Shown here piece after piece: positions 1-11,560 of a DNA stretch of 64,000 nucleotides (within the stretch, counting starts at the first letter, position 1; every line of letters starts with the position of its first letter). Under the pieces are notes generated by a model, which had not been told where the DNA came from, ran no database searches, and saw only the letters and a list, made by a program, of their open reading frames with translations. Position numbers and translations under genes: made by a program. Source of the stretch: Sepioteuthis lessoniana (lineage: Eukaryota; Mollusca; Cephalopoda; Myopsida; Loliginidae). The stretch lies in contig OY757904.1 of the NCBI GenBank assembly GCA_963585895.1, positions 6,800,630-6,864,629 on the forward strand. Reading direction: 5' to 3'.

Positions 1-1080
1 ATATTCAGTTGTAATAATATGCAAGACAAATTCACAACCCATGACAACACCACGGCACTCACCATTCATGTCAATATAAAAGTAGATAATTTATATTAAT
101 TAATATTAGTCCACTATTGACAGTCAATTTCATGTACAGCTACTAAATATGCATACTTATTGAACCCCGGAGAAAGGTTTTAATGTAAAATAAAAAGTTT
201 GTTCATCATAGTGAATGAAAGATTTTCATCAGGAGGAAGATCAGTAACAAACAATTGGAAGCCATGTTGCAGTAAAGCACAATTCTTCAAACAAGTTTCC
301 AAATTTATAAAAAAAATTATCAATTACTGATATTTAATTTAACATTACCAATTAAGATTATAGGTAATTCTTGGAGATGTTAAATAATTACACAACATTA
401 TTTAGTAAAGATTAAAACTGAATAAAAAAAATGTTCAAGTCAAGAAATCTCTTGAGTGTCACTCAAAAATATTTCTCTACAATTTTCTTCTCAATATTAA
501 CTTGATAATATAAAAAGATATTATTGGTAAATGCCTTTGCTACCATTTAGATTTATCTTTTATAATATAACAATTACAATTTGTAACTAAGGAATCCTTT
601 TCACAGTTATTATAATTAGCTTTGATACAAGTCTTGACCTCATATATCCATGTTTACACAGTTTCATGTGATCCTGTCTTTCAATTTTAATTTAAGATTT
701 ATTAATCTATATCAATAAATCTAAAATCAATTCTTAAGACTATTTTGCATTCAGATAATATATAAAAGCATAATTTTAAAAACCAAACAAATTTAATTCC
801 AAAATATTATCTAATAGATTAATAGTATGTGGCATATGTCTTACATCAAATTTCAGAAACTATTATTCTTCAGATTTTCTATGCAGATTTATTTTTCAAA
901 TTTAAAATAATCTTCACACCTCTTTATAGCTTGTGAATTTTTTTTTACAGGGGTGGAAGTGGGAGAGTTATACATTTGCAGAAACAAATAAAAATAAGGG
1001 AATAGGAATTCAACCCAACAGTTAAGAAATAGCCATCTTCCTGATTTATAACCGAGTTTTAGTTCTAAGAATTTTTTCTA

Positions 1081-1130
<50 letters not shown>

Positions 1131-2819
1131 GAGATGTACCTTATTATCTTAACCCAATGGATATTTTAAATTTTGCATCTCTTATCATAATGCAGAGGAT
1201 ATTTTAATTTTTTCAGATGGAGTTGAAACATTCATTTGCTTATACAGCAATTCCTATAGTGGCATTGTTTTAATCCTGAAAATATCCTGCATGGCAACAG
1301 GAACAACACACAACTGACAGAGCTTACACGAATAAGGTATCTAAAAGATTCAAAACCTTTTTAAAAAATTCTTTTAAATGTTTGAAAACCAGACAGACAA
1401 TTGTGAATCAAAAAGTTTCTAGACTCTCAGTCAGAGGCAACTATCTTTCCAGTTAAAGTTTTTATATCTCACAACAATCATTTAGCCTCTCTTTTCCCTT
1501 GTACTTCAATTTCCCTATTTTCAGGACATGCTTTGAATAGTTCCTGTGCTTATTGAGTCATTGATAATTCTCTCCTCAAGATTTAAACAATAGATATAAG
1601 TCATTTTTTTCTCTTTTCAACATATTTTATTATAGTGCCTTCAAGTTTGATATGAAAGTGGTCAAAAAAATATTTACAATGAAACTATATTTATTTATTT
1701 GCAAATTATTTTCCTTTTCCTTGTTTTTCATATCTTAATTTTTCCACAGTTATCAATAAGCAACCTATCTTTGAGATGTTGAGTAATAAGGAGATGTGAA
1801 TTTTTGAGCTTGTCAAAAAATACTTATTTCTGATGAATTTCCAGAATTAAAAAAATTCAATATGAATTTTCCTTTTACTGTTAATTTTTTTCAACATTTT
1901 AAACTATAGTTGGGTGGGCAGATTACATGTTAGAGTTCATATTTCATGAAATTCTTTTTTAAACCAATTTTTCAAATAAAATATTTTGTGTCAATTGGAT
2001 GTTTACTACTGTTAAGCAAGTAATAAGTCCTTTTTGTTGATAGCCGCAGAAAAGTTATTTCATAAGCTACTTAGTGTACAGAGCCTCTTGAAGGTTAACA
2101 CATGCCTGCCAGTTTTCTTTTTAAACCTCAAGCCCATCATCTTGGATATCATTATAATTATAGCCTAACATACAAATAAAAATAGGTTGCATATGATTTG
2201 TAATCTAATTAACAACTATGCATATACGTATATTATTACTATACATACATTATTAATAGTTATATTACAAGTTTTTTTGCTATGTAATCACTTTGTCACA
2301 AACCTTCCAAAATTCTTGAGAGTAAAACAACGATGTCGGAATTTGAGAGTAAGCAATGTCATCATAATGACTACAGGTTTAATCCTCATTCCTTTTAACA
2401 CGTGTTTGTTTCTATTTATATATATTTGTAGCTCTTATGTGTCAATGGGCAGGATATGAATCAATCATAATTTATGTGCTTTCAAAGTTGTGTGAATTGT
2501 TGAAAAGCAAAATGTGACTATAGAAATGATGGTTCACAAAAGATATAAGGGTAGAAAGATAGATACAACCAGGAAGAGGAATTATAAGGTTGTTTAAAAA
2601 ACAACAACTTCAAAATTGAAATCAAGACAAATTTGAATCTTGGAGAGGTTACATTCAATCTTGAAAAATGAAATGTTCCAACCTATAGAAAGCAAAATAA
2701 TATTCCTATCTGTATATACACTTCTTCTAATCACATACCAGCTGTCTTCAAACTGATTCCAATATCCATGAGTTGCAAAGCTGTCACAATAACAGTTTTT
2801 AATAAAGTTTAAGTAGAAT
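1..2819. other. AT-rich non-coding stretch
   Basis: I see no gene, transposase or SINE signature here. The only structured sequence is a GT dinucleotide run at 1,086-1,126. Short ORFs, such as the one at 2,187-2,459, have AT-driven composition and no recognisable domain. It is probably intron or intergenic DNA. Confidence 0.6.
1086..1126. repeat. (GT)n microsatellite
   Basis: About 41 bp of uninterrupted TG/GT dinucleotide in AT-rich surroundings. Confidence 0.97.
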
Positions 2820-3274
2820 CTAAAAACGCATCAAAGAATAGCAATTTAAAATTCATGAATAGGTTCAGTAGGAGGAATATAATTTGGTTTCACCCACCAT
2901 TCCACAAAGCAGTAAACACAAGTGTACAAAATATTCAACAGGAATACTGGAGGGGGGTGGTATCCTTTGAAAATAAGTATTACACTAATATTATTATGTT
3001 AAGTACATATGGGTATGTAAATATGCACAGTATGGCACCCAAAGTGGAATGGAAGTCATTAAAGAAAGCATATGCTTGTAATAAGGACGGAAAATCTTGT
3101 AAATTGTTCTTAGAGAAATTAATAATTGGATTTCCCAAACCCAGCAAATTGTTGAACAGAGGGTCAGAGTGGGTATCTAAGAGTAGGCATGAAAATGTTC
3201 TTGCTATGTCACCTACCTCTAGATTAATATTTGGTGACCATATTCATGTACCTTCAGTGGTGGAAACTGCATAG
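2820..3274 (+). pseudogene. possible Penelope-like linker fragment
   Basis: An open frame at 2,855-3,274 starts with residues resembling the linker motif that precedes the GIY-YIG endonuclease in Penelope-like elements: RRNIIWFHPPF, followed by KAVNT. The same kind of motif (KRKIIWFNPPF) occurs in the clearer element at 11.1-12.0 kb. Only the first 30-35 residues fit; the rest of the 139-residue frame has no family resemblance I recognise. I read it as a short relic of a Penelope-like ORF fused to unrelated DNA. No reverse transcriptase or endonuclease domain accompanies it. It could be coincidental, but the motif is unusually specific. Confidence 0.45.
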
Positions 3275-3339
3275 CAGGTTGAACAACCTTCAATCATATT
3301 TGATTGTCTGAAGATTGCCTCATAACCCTAACCCTACCA

Positions 3340-3785
3340 AATCCATTTTCATACAAATAAACAGTTCTATTTCAAACAATTCAGTTTAGCATGAGTACAC
3401 AGTTTGTCAAAAACATTTCTATTTCAAGCTATTCTGTTTAGTCAAAGTTCTAATTCAACCCATTCAGTTTAGTATAAGTATAAATTTTGTTTACATACAG
3501 TTAAATATCAAAACAGTTCCATTTCAAACAATTCAGTTTAGCTCTATTTGACCCATAGATAGAACCCTATTAGGTGCTACCACTTCAGGCTAGAGTGGAC
3601 ATGGGAGCAATGGCAATGAAAGGGTACTCCACATTCCCCAAAGCCTCCGCATTACTGGAACCTAGCCATCAGATTGTTTAGTGTCCTATCCAGGATATTC
3701 ACTGGAGAGAGGTGAGGTCTTACCCCTCTGCAAAGAAGTGGTCTGCATATTCTAGAGCCCCAGCCAACTGGGCAATATATAAGCG
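3340..3785 (+). repeat. dispersed repeat family A, copy 1
   Basis: This 450-bp unit matches 54,090-54,545 nearly end to end, and its right half matches 8,435-8,640 and, inverted, 15,655-15,895. The left half holds four degenerate copies of a short module around CAAACAATTCAGTTTAG. The right half contains the block GGTGCTACCACT, an acidic GAGTG-centred stretch and a CCCCTCTGCA segment ending near CAACTGGGCA. No coding potential or tRNA-like promoter boxes are evident, so its class is unknown; a SINE or other non-autonomous element is plausible. Confidence 0.8.
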
Positions 3786-4759
3786 TGCGTGTTTTCTTAA
3801 ATTTTAAAATATTACTTGTAACCATACAAACTGCGTATTCAAATTTTTTGTTAGTGATATATTAATGAGCTGTTAACATAACATTTAAGAGTTAATTCAT
3901 TTTAAAGTTCTTTAGAAAATCAAACTAAAAAATGTGTTGCCATTGCAGCCAGTATTCAAGATAGAAAAAAATCCTGAAAATGATATTCATATTAACTTGC
4001 AAGAAACTTGATTGGGCTGCAATTAAAATATTAATTTAAATCAATAGAATAGCTTAGAAGAAAAAACAAGTAATTTAAATTTGTTAAAAATCTCTATCCA
4101 ATAGATGTGAGGTTTTGGGGGCTTTATTTTAGGTGGGGTGTAAGTTAATGCATTAACAAAATAGAATCAGAATTATAACAACAACTCAGAATATGATTCT
4201 ATGAAACATTCTTTTCAAAGACTTCACAATGAATGTCCTTATTTTTATTCTTTATAGGAAATTATAAAATAGTCAAGTTATAAAAAAGTACTTGAGAAAT
4301 AAGGAAAAACAAACATACCAATAACTGGGCCTAAATTGGATACCATGTGATCACAGCCCTGTAACTGATATCTTGAACTTGAGAAAAAGATAAATATTAT
4401 CAAAGAGCAAATTAATCATGTGTTGTATATTATTTTTGTAAATGCTATAACTCTTATAAGTATCGTATTTCAGTATAATATTGAATAAAGCTTCCAAGTG
4501 TATACTTTTCATTCTTCTGTGACAATATTTGAATTAATAATGATACAGGAACATTTCAATGTGGATCCTTATTTGACATTAGCTACCAACCAGTGGACTC
4601 ACTAACATCTCTTCAAACTTTGTTGACATTTTCCTTTTTGAAAATATTAATTTATACAAACTAAGCCAACTAGTTTTCACCAAGTTCAGCTGGTATGATG
4701 AAACCATAAAACTATTAAAAAGTTCTTTAAATAAAACTCCAAAACAAAACTTTTGCCAA
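3786..4759. other. AT-rich non-coding stretch
   Basis: No gene or repeat signature recognised. The minus-strand frame at 4,579-4,773 has no domain and runs antisense to the start of the adjoining retroelement relic. Confidence 0.5.
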
Positions 4760-5239
4760 ACACATCCTTGCAACTTACCAACAAGAGGCTAGAGGAAACA
4801 CTAGACAAGTATTTGCAGGCTTTGAAGAGTCAGAGTAAGGATTGTAATTTGCAAACAGTCGCAGCTGAAGAATCATGTGATGATTACATATCTAAGATGC
4901 TTTTATCAAATGAGATATAGTCTAACTAGATAAAACAACAATTACTTGAAAACAGAACTCTTGATCTACAAACAATATATGAACAAGCTCATACTTTAGA
5001 AACATTTGGGAAACATTCCATCTCTTAGATGCAGTCTGATGCAATTAGTGCTGTTAAGGTCCAGTATTCAGAGGAACCATTTAGTAAGACTTGTTTCATT
5101 TGGTGCAAGACTGGAAGTATGGAGCAACCAATCAGAATCAAACTCATTAGTTTCTCTTCTAATCATTTGAAGTAATTTGTCACTGCTGCTGAAACAAGTC
5201 AAAAGTGATTGTTTTGTTTTTTTTTGTCTTGACAAACAT

Positions 5240-5425
5240 TGTTTGTCCTAAATGTTCTCAAGATGCTCAATGTAATTATCATGGGAAGAAAGAACATGTC
5301 AAAATTTGTCATTCTGCTAAATTGACCTCTGCCATTTTGCTAACAGTGACAACTATATCTGCTGCTTTTCATAGACTGTAATGAGAGCTAAGATCAAAGA
5401 TGTTTCTGTTTCTACTTTGATTGAT
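5240..5425 (+). pseudogene. gag zinc knuckle and retropepsin remnant
   Basis: The nucleocapsid region reads as a first Cys pair near 5,246-5,257 followed by a CCHC-like knuckle starting at 5,271. There the second position is His instead of Cys (C-N-Y-H spacing), then H and a final C. About 25 codons later comes the aspartic protease segment, where the expected D-T/S-G active site reads D-T-S, so the essential glycine is lost. A stop follows within a few codons. These changes alone would inactivate both domains. Confidence 0.55.
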
Positions 5426-5759
5426 ACTAGTAGCTTGTAGAGCTTCATCAATGCAAATAATGTAGAAAGACTAATGGGTGGCATTTGTTTCATTACCCAA
5501 CTCAATTTTATATACTTCATAGAGAGGATCAAAACTGCAATTTTACAAACTTTGGCATCATTATAAAGGCTACTTAACCAACTAAGAGACTTAACATATG
5601 CATTAAGCAACACACATAATCAGTATTTATTGAATATTGTTGATGAGTATTCATTATTTCCATTTGTTGACAAGTGAAATTATAAAATACTTCTACTCCG
5701 TTTTCTGCTTTAGAACTGTATAACATAAGCAGTTGTTATATAAACAAACAGTAGTTACT

Positions 5760-6310
5760 AAAATCTTACAATCCTGAAAGCAGTGGTCAAGTAGAAAAGT
5801 AAAATAGAGTCACATATAGAGAACCGAGTTAGTAGCACAAAAGTCAAGCAAATTACCGAATACATGGCAGGAAAAGTCCTCACAGATATTCTTTATTACA
5901 TCCAAGCTTTGCCATCAATTAATTAATGCTACTCCTCATGAGCATTTATTTGGTTATCAATAAAGATTTATCAATTTACCGGTAGAAAGGCTATACCTAG
6001 CTGGTTAACCACTCTAGCTCCAATGTTCCTCAAATGCAGTGTATATAATAACAAATAGAAACTTCTTATGGATAAAGAAATCATTAAGACCAATTCTGAA
6101 TATGCACATTAGGCTTAAGAGTGGGAAGGAAAGTACCATCTGTCATCTGATATTAAGAGGGTATATTACCCAAGAGACATAAAAGCTATAACATGATAGC
6201 ATGTTGCTCTTGAGAAACCCACTAAATAGAGAGTTTACTTTAAAGCAGAATTGAACAGCCTAAGAGTGCAGAGTTTGGTGACAGAAAGAACAGTGCACTT
6301 TTCACAGTCA
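5760..6310 (+). pseudogene. Ty3/gypsy-like integrase C-terminal remnant
   Basis: The segment starts with the YNPESSGQVEK block typical of the end of the integrase catalytic core, in which the glutamate of the DDE triad lies. It continues through a conserved Pro-His-Glu segment (ATPHEHLF) common in Ty3/gypsy integrases. Several in-frame stops interrupt it, starting a few residues after the glutamate. Its position right after the protease remnant shows that the intervening polymerase was deleted. Confidence 0.6.
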
Positions 6311-6319
6311 AGTTAGCAT

Positions 6320-7310
6320 GAAGAGAGACAGGAACACAGCTAACTGAGCATCATTCAGAGGTTACTCCTACAGAAAAGTCTACTCTGCAGCATGCAATAC
6401 AATCTAGACATCAGTCTTTACATTTAAGAGATTATTCCTTGTAGCCATTGATTTACTGTATCAGTTATTTCTGTAAATTATTGTAACTTTACACTAATTT
6501 TGTTTGGTATTGTATTATAAAGGTAACAATTATTCTCTGTAGTATTCTTTCATGAGCATTTGATATATCAAAATGTGTCCATCATATTTAATACATAAAA
6601 TAAGCAAAGAAGAATATTGTGAAATGTTTTTTTTTGATCTTCACAATGTATATCATCCAAGTTGCCATCAAGCCTTGTAAATATGTTATTTTACATAGGA
6701 TTTTGCATTAAACTGAATAAAACCATAATGTGCAGACTTTGTTTTTCTATGAGACCAAATACAATTACTAGATAGGAAATATAACCCAAATGTTTAAAGA
6801 CAAGTGACAATCATTAAGTACCATTTACATGTTAAAAATATATTATAAATTGTTACCACTAATACACATTTTTGTCAACTGTAAATTAGTAGAATCATGA
6901 ACACATTAATATAAAAAAAAACTATACTGTACAGTTATTTTTCTCTCTATCTCTTCTAAAAAAGATAATTTTTTCTTCTGATAATGGAGGTAATGCATTG
7001 ATCTTGCTTGAGAAAAAGAGATGCTCTCTTTATGAACCCAAATCTCAATAACACAAACATTTTCACTCTAAAAAGTAAAATAGTAGTTTAGTTATGGTTT
7101 TAAAAAAGATCTTTTTACTATCATCACAGATTGTAGGTAAAGCAATATTTACTGATATTCAATGGTTCTTCAAAATCAAACAGGTCTTATCAAGATTTGA
7201 TATTAGAAATGACATCTTTTCACTTAAAATGAAGAGATGCATGTCAATAAAATTATAAAATGATATTTACTACATCTTTTAAAACTTGAAAAATTCAGAT
7301 ACTAATTCAC
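6320..7310. other. AT-rich non-coding stretch
   Basis: No coding or repeat features recognised apart from short A/T homopolymers. Confidence 0.5.
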
Positions 7311-7313
7311 TTG

Positions 7314-7315
<2 letters not shown>

Positions 7316-7381
<66 letters not shown>
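7316..7381. repeat. (TA)n microsatellite at left end of fold-back
   Basis: A perfect TA run of about 66 bp abutting the outer end of the inverted-repeat structure that follows; a second TA run closes the other end at 8,000-8,041. Confidence 0.97.
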
Positions 7382-7385
<4 letters not shown>

Positions 7386-7446
7386 AAAATATACAGAGAT
7401 TAAAAACACAAGGAGGTCTTCAGAGGATGATTTTATTTATCGAATT

Positions 7447-7495
7447 ATTTGCTAACATTAAACATTTCAGTTTTTAGATCTTTATCAGGGCACTA
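7447..7495 (-). ncRNA. decayed hammerhead-ribozyme-like motif (left arm)
   Basis: On the minus strand the order is GTGCC, then CTGATAA (core CTGANGA with one change), a putative stem II around GATCTAAAAAC, then TGAAA, a stem III reading ATGTTTAATGTT, then AGC. The last two parts would be the cleavage triplet and stem I partner, but they read GTT-AGC where the right arm reads GTC-GGC. Catalytic competence is unlikely. Confidence 0.4.
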
Positions 7496-7847
7496 CGAGT
7501 TATTAAATGAAATGAAAGAGACAAGAAAGTTGGTAGTGTTGTTTCAAGATTTTGTGATGTAATTAGCATTTCAAAATTTATTAAAAATAAAAGAAAAAAT
7601 CCATATTACATCAGTCGATGTTAATATCTATATCATTTAGTTCATATCTACCAATTATAAACATTTCATAACATCAGTCTTTATTAAAGATGACTTCTTT
7701 CAAAATCTGTTTAATAAATTATCCTTTTTTTTATGTAAATAAATTTTGGAATGCTAATTACATCACACAAATTTGAAACAAAAAGTTACCAATGGAAATA
7801 GAATGTTTTAAAAAAACTTTTTTTTTTATTTATTTCATTTAAAAACT

Positions 7848-7890
7848 CACAGACTGATGGTCTAAAAATCAAAACATTTAATGTCGGCAA
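7848..7890 (+). ncRNA. decayed hammerhead-ribozyme-like motif (right arm)
   Basis: Core CTGATGG at 7,854-7,860, AAAA in place of GAAA at 7,871-7,874, then a perfect stem III ACAT-TTA-ATGT at 7,874-7,884, and the cleavage triplet GTC ending at 7,885 followed by GGCA. The GGCA would pair with TGCC, which the left arm retains but this arm has lost. Each arm thus preserves parts the other has lost, which supports a shared ancestral ribozyme. Function in this copy is unlikely. Confidence 0.45.
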
Positions 7891-7983
7891 ATAATTGAAT
7901 AGATAAGATCCTCCTCTAAAGACCTTGTATTCTTTCATCTCTATATTTTCATACTGTCAAATTTATTTCCAGTCCTTCCCCCC

Positions 7984-8041
<58 letters not shown>

Positions 8042-8058
8042 CACACATACACACACAC
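7984..8058. repeat. (CT)n(TA)n(CA)n compound microsatellite
   Basis: CT run 7,984-7,999, TA run 8,000-8,041, then CA repeats to about 8,058, lying just beyond the outer end of the right arm of the fold-back. Confidence 0.95.
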
Positions 8059-8434
8059 TGCTATCTTAAAATGAAATTCAATTGAAGTAATAGAAAATTA
8101 ATACAAATTGTTTTTATAAAAAAATTAAAAAATAATAACCAAAAAACAGTCAGTTACGTTGATTATTTTAAACTTTCTTTGCAGCATTGTGTATATCTAA
8201 ATGACCACCTAGTGTTGAATTTGGTTGAGTTATAAAATTAATTATATTAACACGCTAGATTGATTTTAATAGAATGTCAAACCATCAAGTGTTATTTTAT
8301 GCCAAGAGGTTTAGGAATCACATTCATTGTACATTTATACTAACATTTTTTGTGTAGTTAGTTAAGAGTAGTTTTTTTGCACATGGGCCAATCAAATGCA
8401 AATAAATTTTTAAAGAAATGTATTTTATCCATGG

Positions 8435-8640
8435 ATGAGAGACCTTAACAGGTACTACCACTCTGGATCAGAGTGAACCTGGGAGTAATAATGAAAAAGT
8501 ATTCTATAATCCCTTGAACAGGAGCCTCACTATCAGATGCAGTTTAGTAACATACCCAGAATACCACTGGGACAGGGGAATCCTTACTCCTCTGCAGAGG
8601 AAATAGTTAACATATTCTAAGCCCTACCAACAGGGCATTC
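8435..8640 (+). repeat. dispersed repeat family A, copy 2
   Basis: Matches the right half of copy 1 (3,550-3,785), including CAGGTACTACCACT, the GAGTGAACCTGGGAG block and a CCTCTGCAGAGG segment, with many substitutions. The left module array is missing, so the copy is truncated or the left half is a separate component. Confidence 0.75.
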
Positions 8641-8649
8641 AATGTTATG

Positions 8650-10085
8650 GATTTAAGTCACTTAAAAAATAAAGTCATTCTTATATTTTAACTTTTAAAA
8701 AATATCTAAAATATTTTCATTGAAAATTATCGTTAGTGTAATAAGTTATGTATATTGCATCCATAGATTATCAAGGTAAGTGTAAGAACTAGCTTGAGAT
8801 ATATATTAACAGTTCAACAATTTTAGTTCATTGACATTTTAATTACCTTTGATAAAATTGACTATGCATCTATTTTCTTTTACTAAAATTTTAAATAAAT
8901 GTAAAAATATTGAAAAGTCATTTTACAAACATTTTATATTAACAAAAATTAAACTAACAAATCCATCAAAATAAATAATTACAAGACAGTAAGCATTAAA
9001 AGGCATGTGTAGAAAGTAAATAGATGTCAAAATTTCTATATCTAACATATGAACAAACACGGCAATTATAAGTGTTAGCAAGGAATAAACAAAGCTTTAA
9101 ATATAGGGGCACTCAGTAAGGATTGAAGTTACTACTCACTAATAATGAATTGTAAGACCAACTTGCTAACAATTATACCATAACAAAGACTTCAGATGTA
9201 GTAAATATGAATTCAAAAAGTTGATTATTTTTTATTCATATCCTGCTAAAACATTAAAATATTAACCACAAAATTAAATTCTATTAAAACTTAAAAGGCA
9301 GTTTATTTCAAAATAAATGCTTACAAATTTAAGGAAATTTAATACTTAGCATTCATGTGTTTTTTTAACAGGAAATTTTTTAAAGTTACATGAAATACTT
9401 TATTCAGAAGACAAATAGAAATTCTATAACTTCATCTCAAACAAAAAAATGCGTAAGATTATTTTACATTTCTCTATAAAATGTAACAGGTGTATCATAA
9501 TAAACATCTCTTTAAATTTTTATATTAATAAGATGAAAAAATTATTGGATTTATGTGCATAGTTTTTGGTTACTGGGATACAAAGAATACTTCAATGGAA
9601 TTATGATAAAAGTGAAGATATATTTATATGATAATTAGGAAACATTTATCCTGAGTGCATGTAAAATTATTAAATATTATTTCAAGATTTTTAAAATCTA
9701 CTGTAGTGGGAAAGTATTTGTTTTGCTCTTAGGATTGAATAATTTTTGCTATGACATAATTACTTATTAATTATAACATTCTTTTGATAAGAGAAAAAAA
9801 ATATTGTTAGTATAAATGGAAAATATACCTCAAATGTACTAAATGATCCATATGATTGTTCATGTGTTTAAAAAAAAAAAAAAAAAAAAAACCTACTTAA
9901 TGTATCTTTCAAATGGGTTAAATCCTGTATAATTGTACTGACCAACGAATCCAAATTCAATATAGTTGAGATATTGCCATTAAACATTTTCTAACTTCAT
10001 TTTTTTTTTTTTTTTAATAATTATACTCATGGGCTAATATAAAACTGATAAATAAATGCTGACATTATTTTATTGCATACATAAA
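8650..10085. other. AT-rich non-coding stretch
   Basis: Nothing recognised except homopolymers (A run near 9,870-9,890, T run near 10,000-10,015). Confidence 0.5.
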
Positions 10086-10089
10086 AAGT

Positions 10090-10335
10090 AAAGTTGCCAA
10101 GCTGAAAGCTCCCTTTTCAATGGCTACAACATCAAGGTGTAGGAGAGGGTGCTACTCCTTTCTCTGGATTGCTTCACTTTACCCTTGATACATACCTTAT
10201 AGTGCTGAGTGTTAAGCAAGGAAGTATCAAGTACCACTTTTAGAGTCTTTGCTATGACTCAACCTGGGATCAAACCCCAGTCTCCTGGGCCATTCGTGAA
10301 CACTCTACCCACTAGACCAATAGAGGAGAAATTTT
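10090..10335 (-). repeat. tRNA-derived SINE, family C, copy 1
   Basis: On the minus strand the head reads TTGGTCTAGTGGGTAGAGTG (A-box-like, about 10,302-10,322), then GGGTTTGATCCCAG (B box, about 10,264-10,280) inside a recognisable T-arm hairpin. A tRNA-unrelated body ending at about 10,090 follows. The same head and body occur in plus orientation at 52,636-52,915, which fixes the family. Such SINEs are transcribed by RNA polymerase III and mobilised by partner LINEs; the partner is not identifiable here. Confidence 0.85.
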
Positions 10336-10360
10336 AGAAAACGCTAAGATAGTTTGAGAT

Positions 10361-10361
<1 letters not shown>

Positions 10362-10426
<65 letters not shown>
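10362..10426. repeat. (AT)n(AG)n compound microsatellite
   Basis: AT run about 10,362-10,395 passing directly into an AG run to 10,426. Confidence 0.96.
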
Positions 10427-10428
<2 letters not shown>

Positions 10429-10544
10429 CTTAGTCCAGTTAAACCGGAGTTAGGAGTAATTCCATCAGGACAAGAAATTATTCGTGAATGAATATTTAAA
10501 TCTTCCTGGTAAAGAACTCAATGTACCAATTATACAGAGCAATA

Positions 10545-10601
10545 ATTTCTTTAAGAAAAAACAACGAAACCAATCACAAAGGATTATAAATTTATTTCCA
10601 T
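10545..10601 (+). repeat. 57-bp inverted repeat, left arm
   Basis: By base-by-base comparison this is the exact reverse complement of 11,984-12,040. It begins ATTTCTTTAAG and ends TTTATTTCCAT. A diverged direct copy of the right arm lies at 13,245-13,296. The two perfect arms flank the Penelope-like coding remnant. Beyond the arm, at 10,601-10,650, an imperfect palindrome (CCTGTTA/TAACAGG with inner TTTTTGAAA/TTTCAAAAA) follows. Confidence 0.9.
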
Positions 10602-11131
10602 CCTGTTACGCATTTTTGAAATTTTCAAAAACACGAAAAAAAATTAACAGGACTTCATCAGATCAATTAGATAAAAAAAACTAGAGTAGACACATGAGAG
10701 TGGGAGGGGATAGAAGAGGGGTGAAGAGTTATCTCTTCATTAAGCCCACTTCCGTTTTAAATTTAAATTTTCGGTTGGCAATGTAGTAAATTTATTTTAA
10801 AACAATTTTTTTAAAATTAATTTTACATATAGACTTAAATTACAGATATTTCTAATTAGATTTAAATTTTAATTAATAATCTCACGTAAAGATGCAGTAA
10901 TAGATATATTAAAACAAAAACAAATATTTAATTTACTTAAATATTTTAAAATTTCAAAAATTTCAAAAATATTTAGAAGGCATTAATCAGTTACATTTTT
11001 TATGCGTAGTACATATATATTATATGCTTTTTCATAATTTTCTATCTAACAATTTATTATATTTATTCTCAAAATTAACTAATTCTCAAATAAATTTATG
11101 CTTTATAAAAAAATTTTACTTGTTTAATTAT

Positions 11132-11560
11132 TTATAGTTTAAATTTGGCCCTAGGTCTACACCTGGCTATTAGTTCATTTCTCTTATTTAGTAAAATTTT
11201 TGGCTCAGGAAAAAGCAAAATGTGGATCTTTTCTTCAAGACATAGATTGCACCTACTATCGAAAGAATTTGGGGTACTAGATCTTTTCAGTATGGACCAT
11301 TGAATGTCAGGGGTTAACCCTTTATTTTTTAATCCCCAATAATGTTTAGATAGAGCAGTTTGATTTTTTTGATGCTCATGGGAGAAGGAATATTTATGAT
11401 TTCCGTACCTAATCTTAAAATTAGTAGATGAAACGCCAATATAATATTTCTTATCATTTATGTTCTCTTTTGGATAAATAACAGCTTGATATACTACGTT
11501 ATCTAAACTACACAAACCATCCATTGGACAATCACTGAGATTTACAATTACATTCTATTT
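11132..11560 (-). pseudogene. Penelope-like element GIY-YIG endonuclease domain
   Basis: The C-terminal domain of a Penelope-like retroelement polyprotein, which nicks target DNA. Visible are a Cys motif CPMDGLC, then VVYQAVIY (GIY position), KKYYIG (YIG position), an Arg in FKIRYGNH, the CNLCLEEKIHIL block with the catalytic Glu, and the terminal RNELIARCRPRAKFKL block ending in a stop. The Tyr, Arg, His, Glu and Asn expected in this family are all present, so the domain itself looks intact. It is continuous with the upstream linker (11,548-11,985) except for one frameshift at an eight-base A/T run near 11,555. The CPMDGLC motif lies upstream of the first ATG, showing that the true reading enters from the linker frame. 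No reverse transcriptase lies upstream, so the copy is 5'-truncated. Confidence 0.85.

Larger units (their letters stand above)
4760..6310 (+). mobile_element. decayed Ty3/gypsy-like LTR retrotransposon (gag, protease, integrase pieces)
   Basis: Reading all plus frames gives, in order, a gag C-terminal region with an EETLDKYLQALKS-like segment near 4,790, a zinc-knuckle region near 5,240-5,310, a retropepsin-like LIDTSS segment near 5,395-5,425, and, after a jump, an integrase C-terminal segment with YNPESSGQVEK near 5,767 and an INATPHEHLF segment near 5,920. Every part is broken by stops and frameshifts. The roughly 2 kb of reverse transcriptase and RNase H expected between protease and integrase is absent: only about 120 bp separate them. 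No flanking LTRs were found. This is an old, inert, internally deleted copy. Confidence 0.7.
7382..7960. repeat. fold-back (inverted-repeat) element, Penelope-terminus-like
   Basis: The left arm (about 7,382-7,610) and right arm (about 7,720-7,960) are diverged inverted copies of each other around a loop of about 100 bp. Landmarks: 7,545-7,582 pairs with 7,738-7,775 (both contain GATGTAATTAGCATT in one orientation), and 7,382-7,500 pairs with 7,835-7,960 (shared segments CAAATAATT and CTCTRAAGACC). Each arm carries a decayed hammerhead-like core, and each outer end abuts a TA microsatellite. The CTGATGAAG...GAAAC block resembles the self-cleaving motif reported in termini of Penelope-like retroelements, so I infer a head-to-head pair of such termini. 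No ORF lies inside. Confidence 0.7.

Noticed and set aside
3318-3338. ATAACCCTAACCCTACC, telomere-like motif
   Set aside because: Only two CCCTAA units; no array.
10601-10660. CTGATGAAG on the minus strand with a nearby palindrome and GAAA, suggesting another hammerhead
   Set aside because: Stem I partners do not pair, the stem II spacing is far too long and stem III is irregular; at most a remnant of a Penelope-type terminus.
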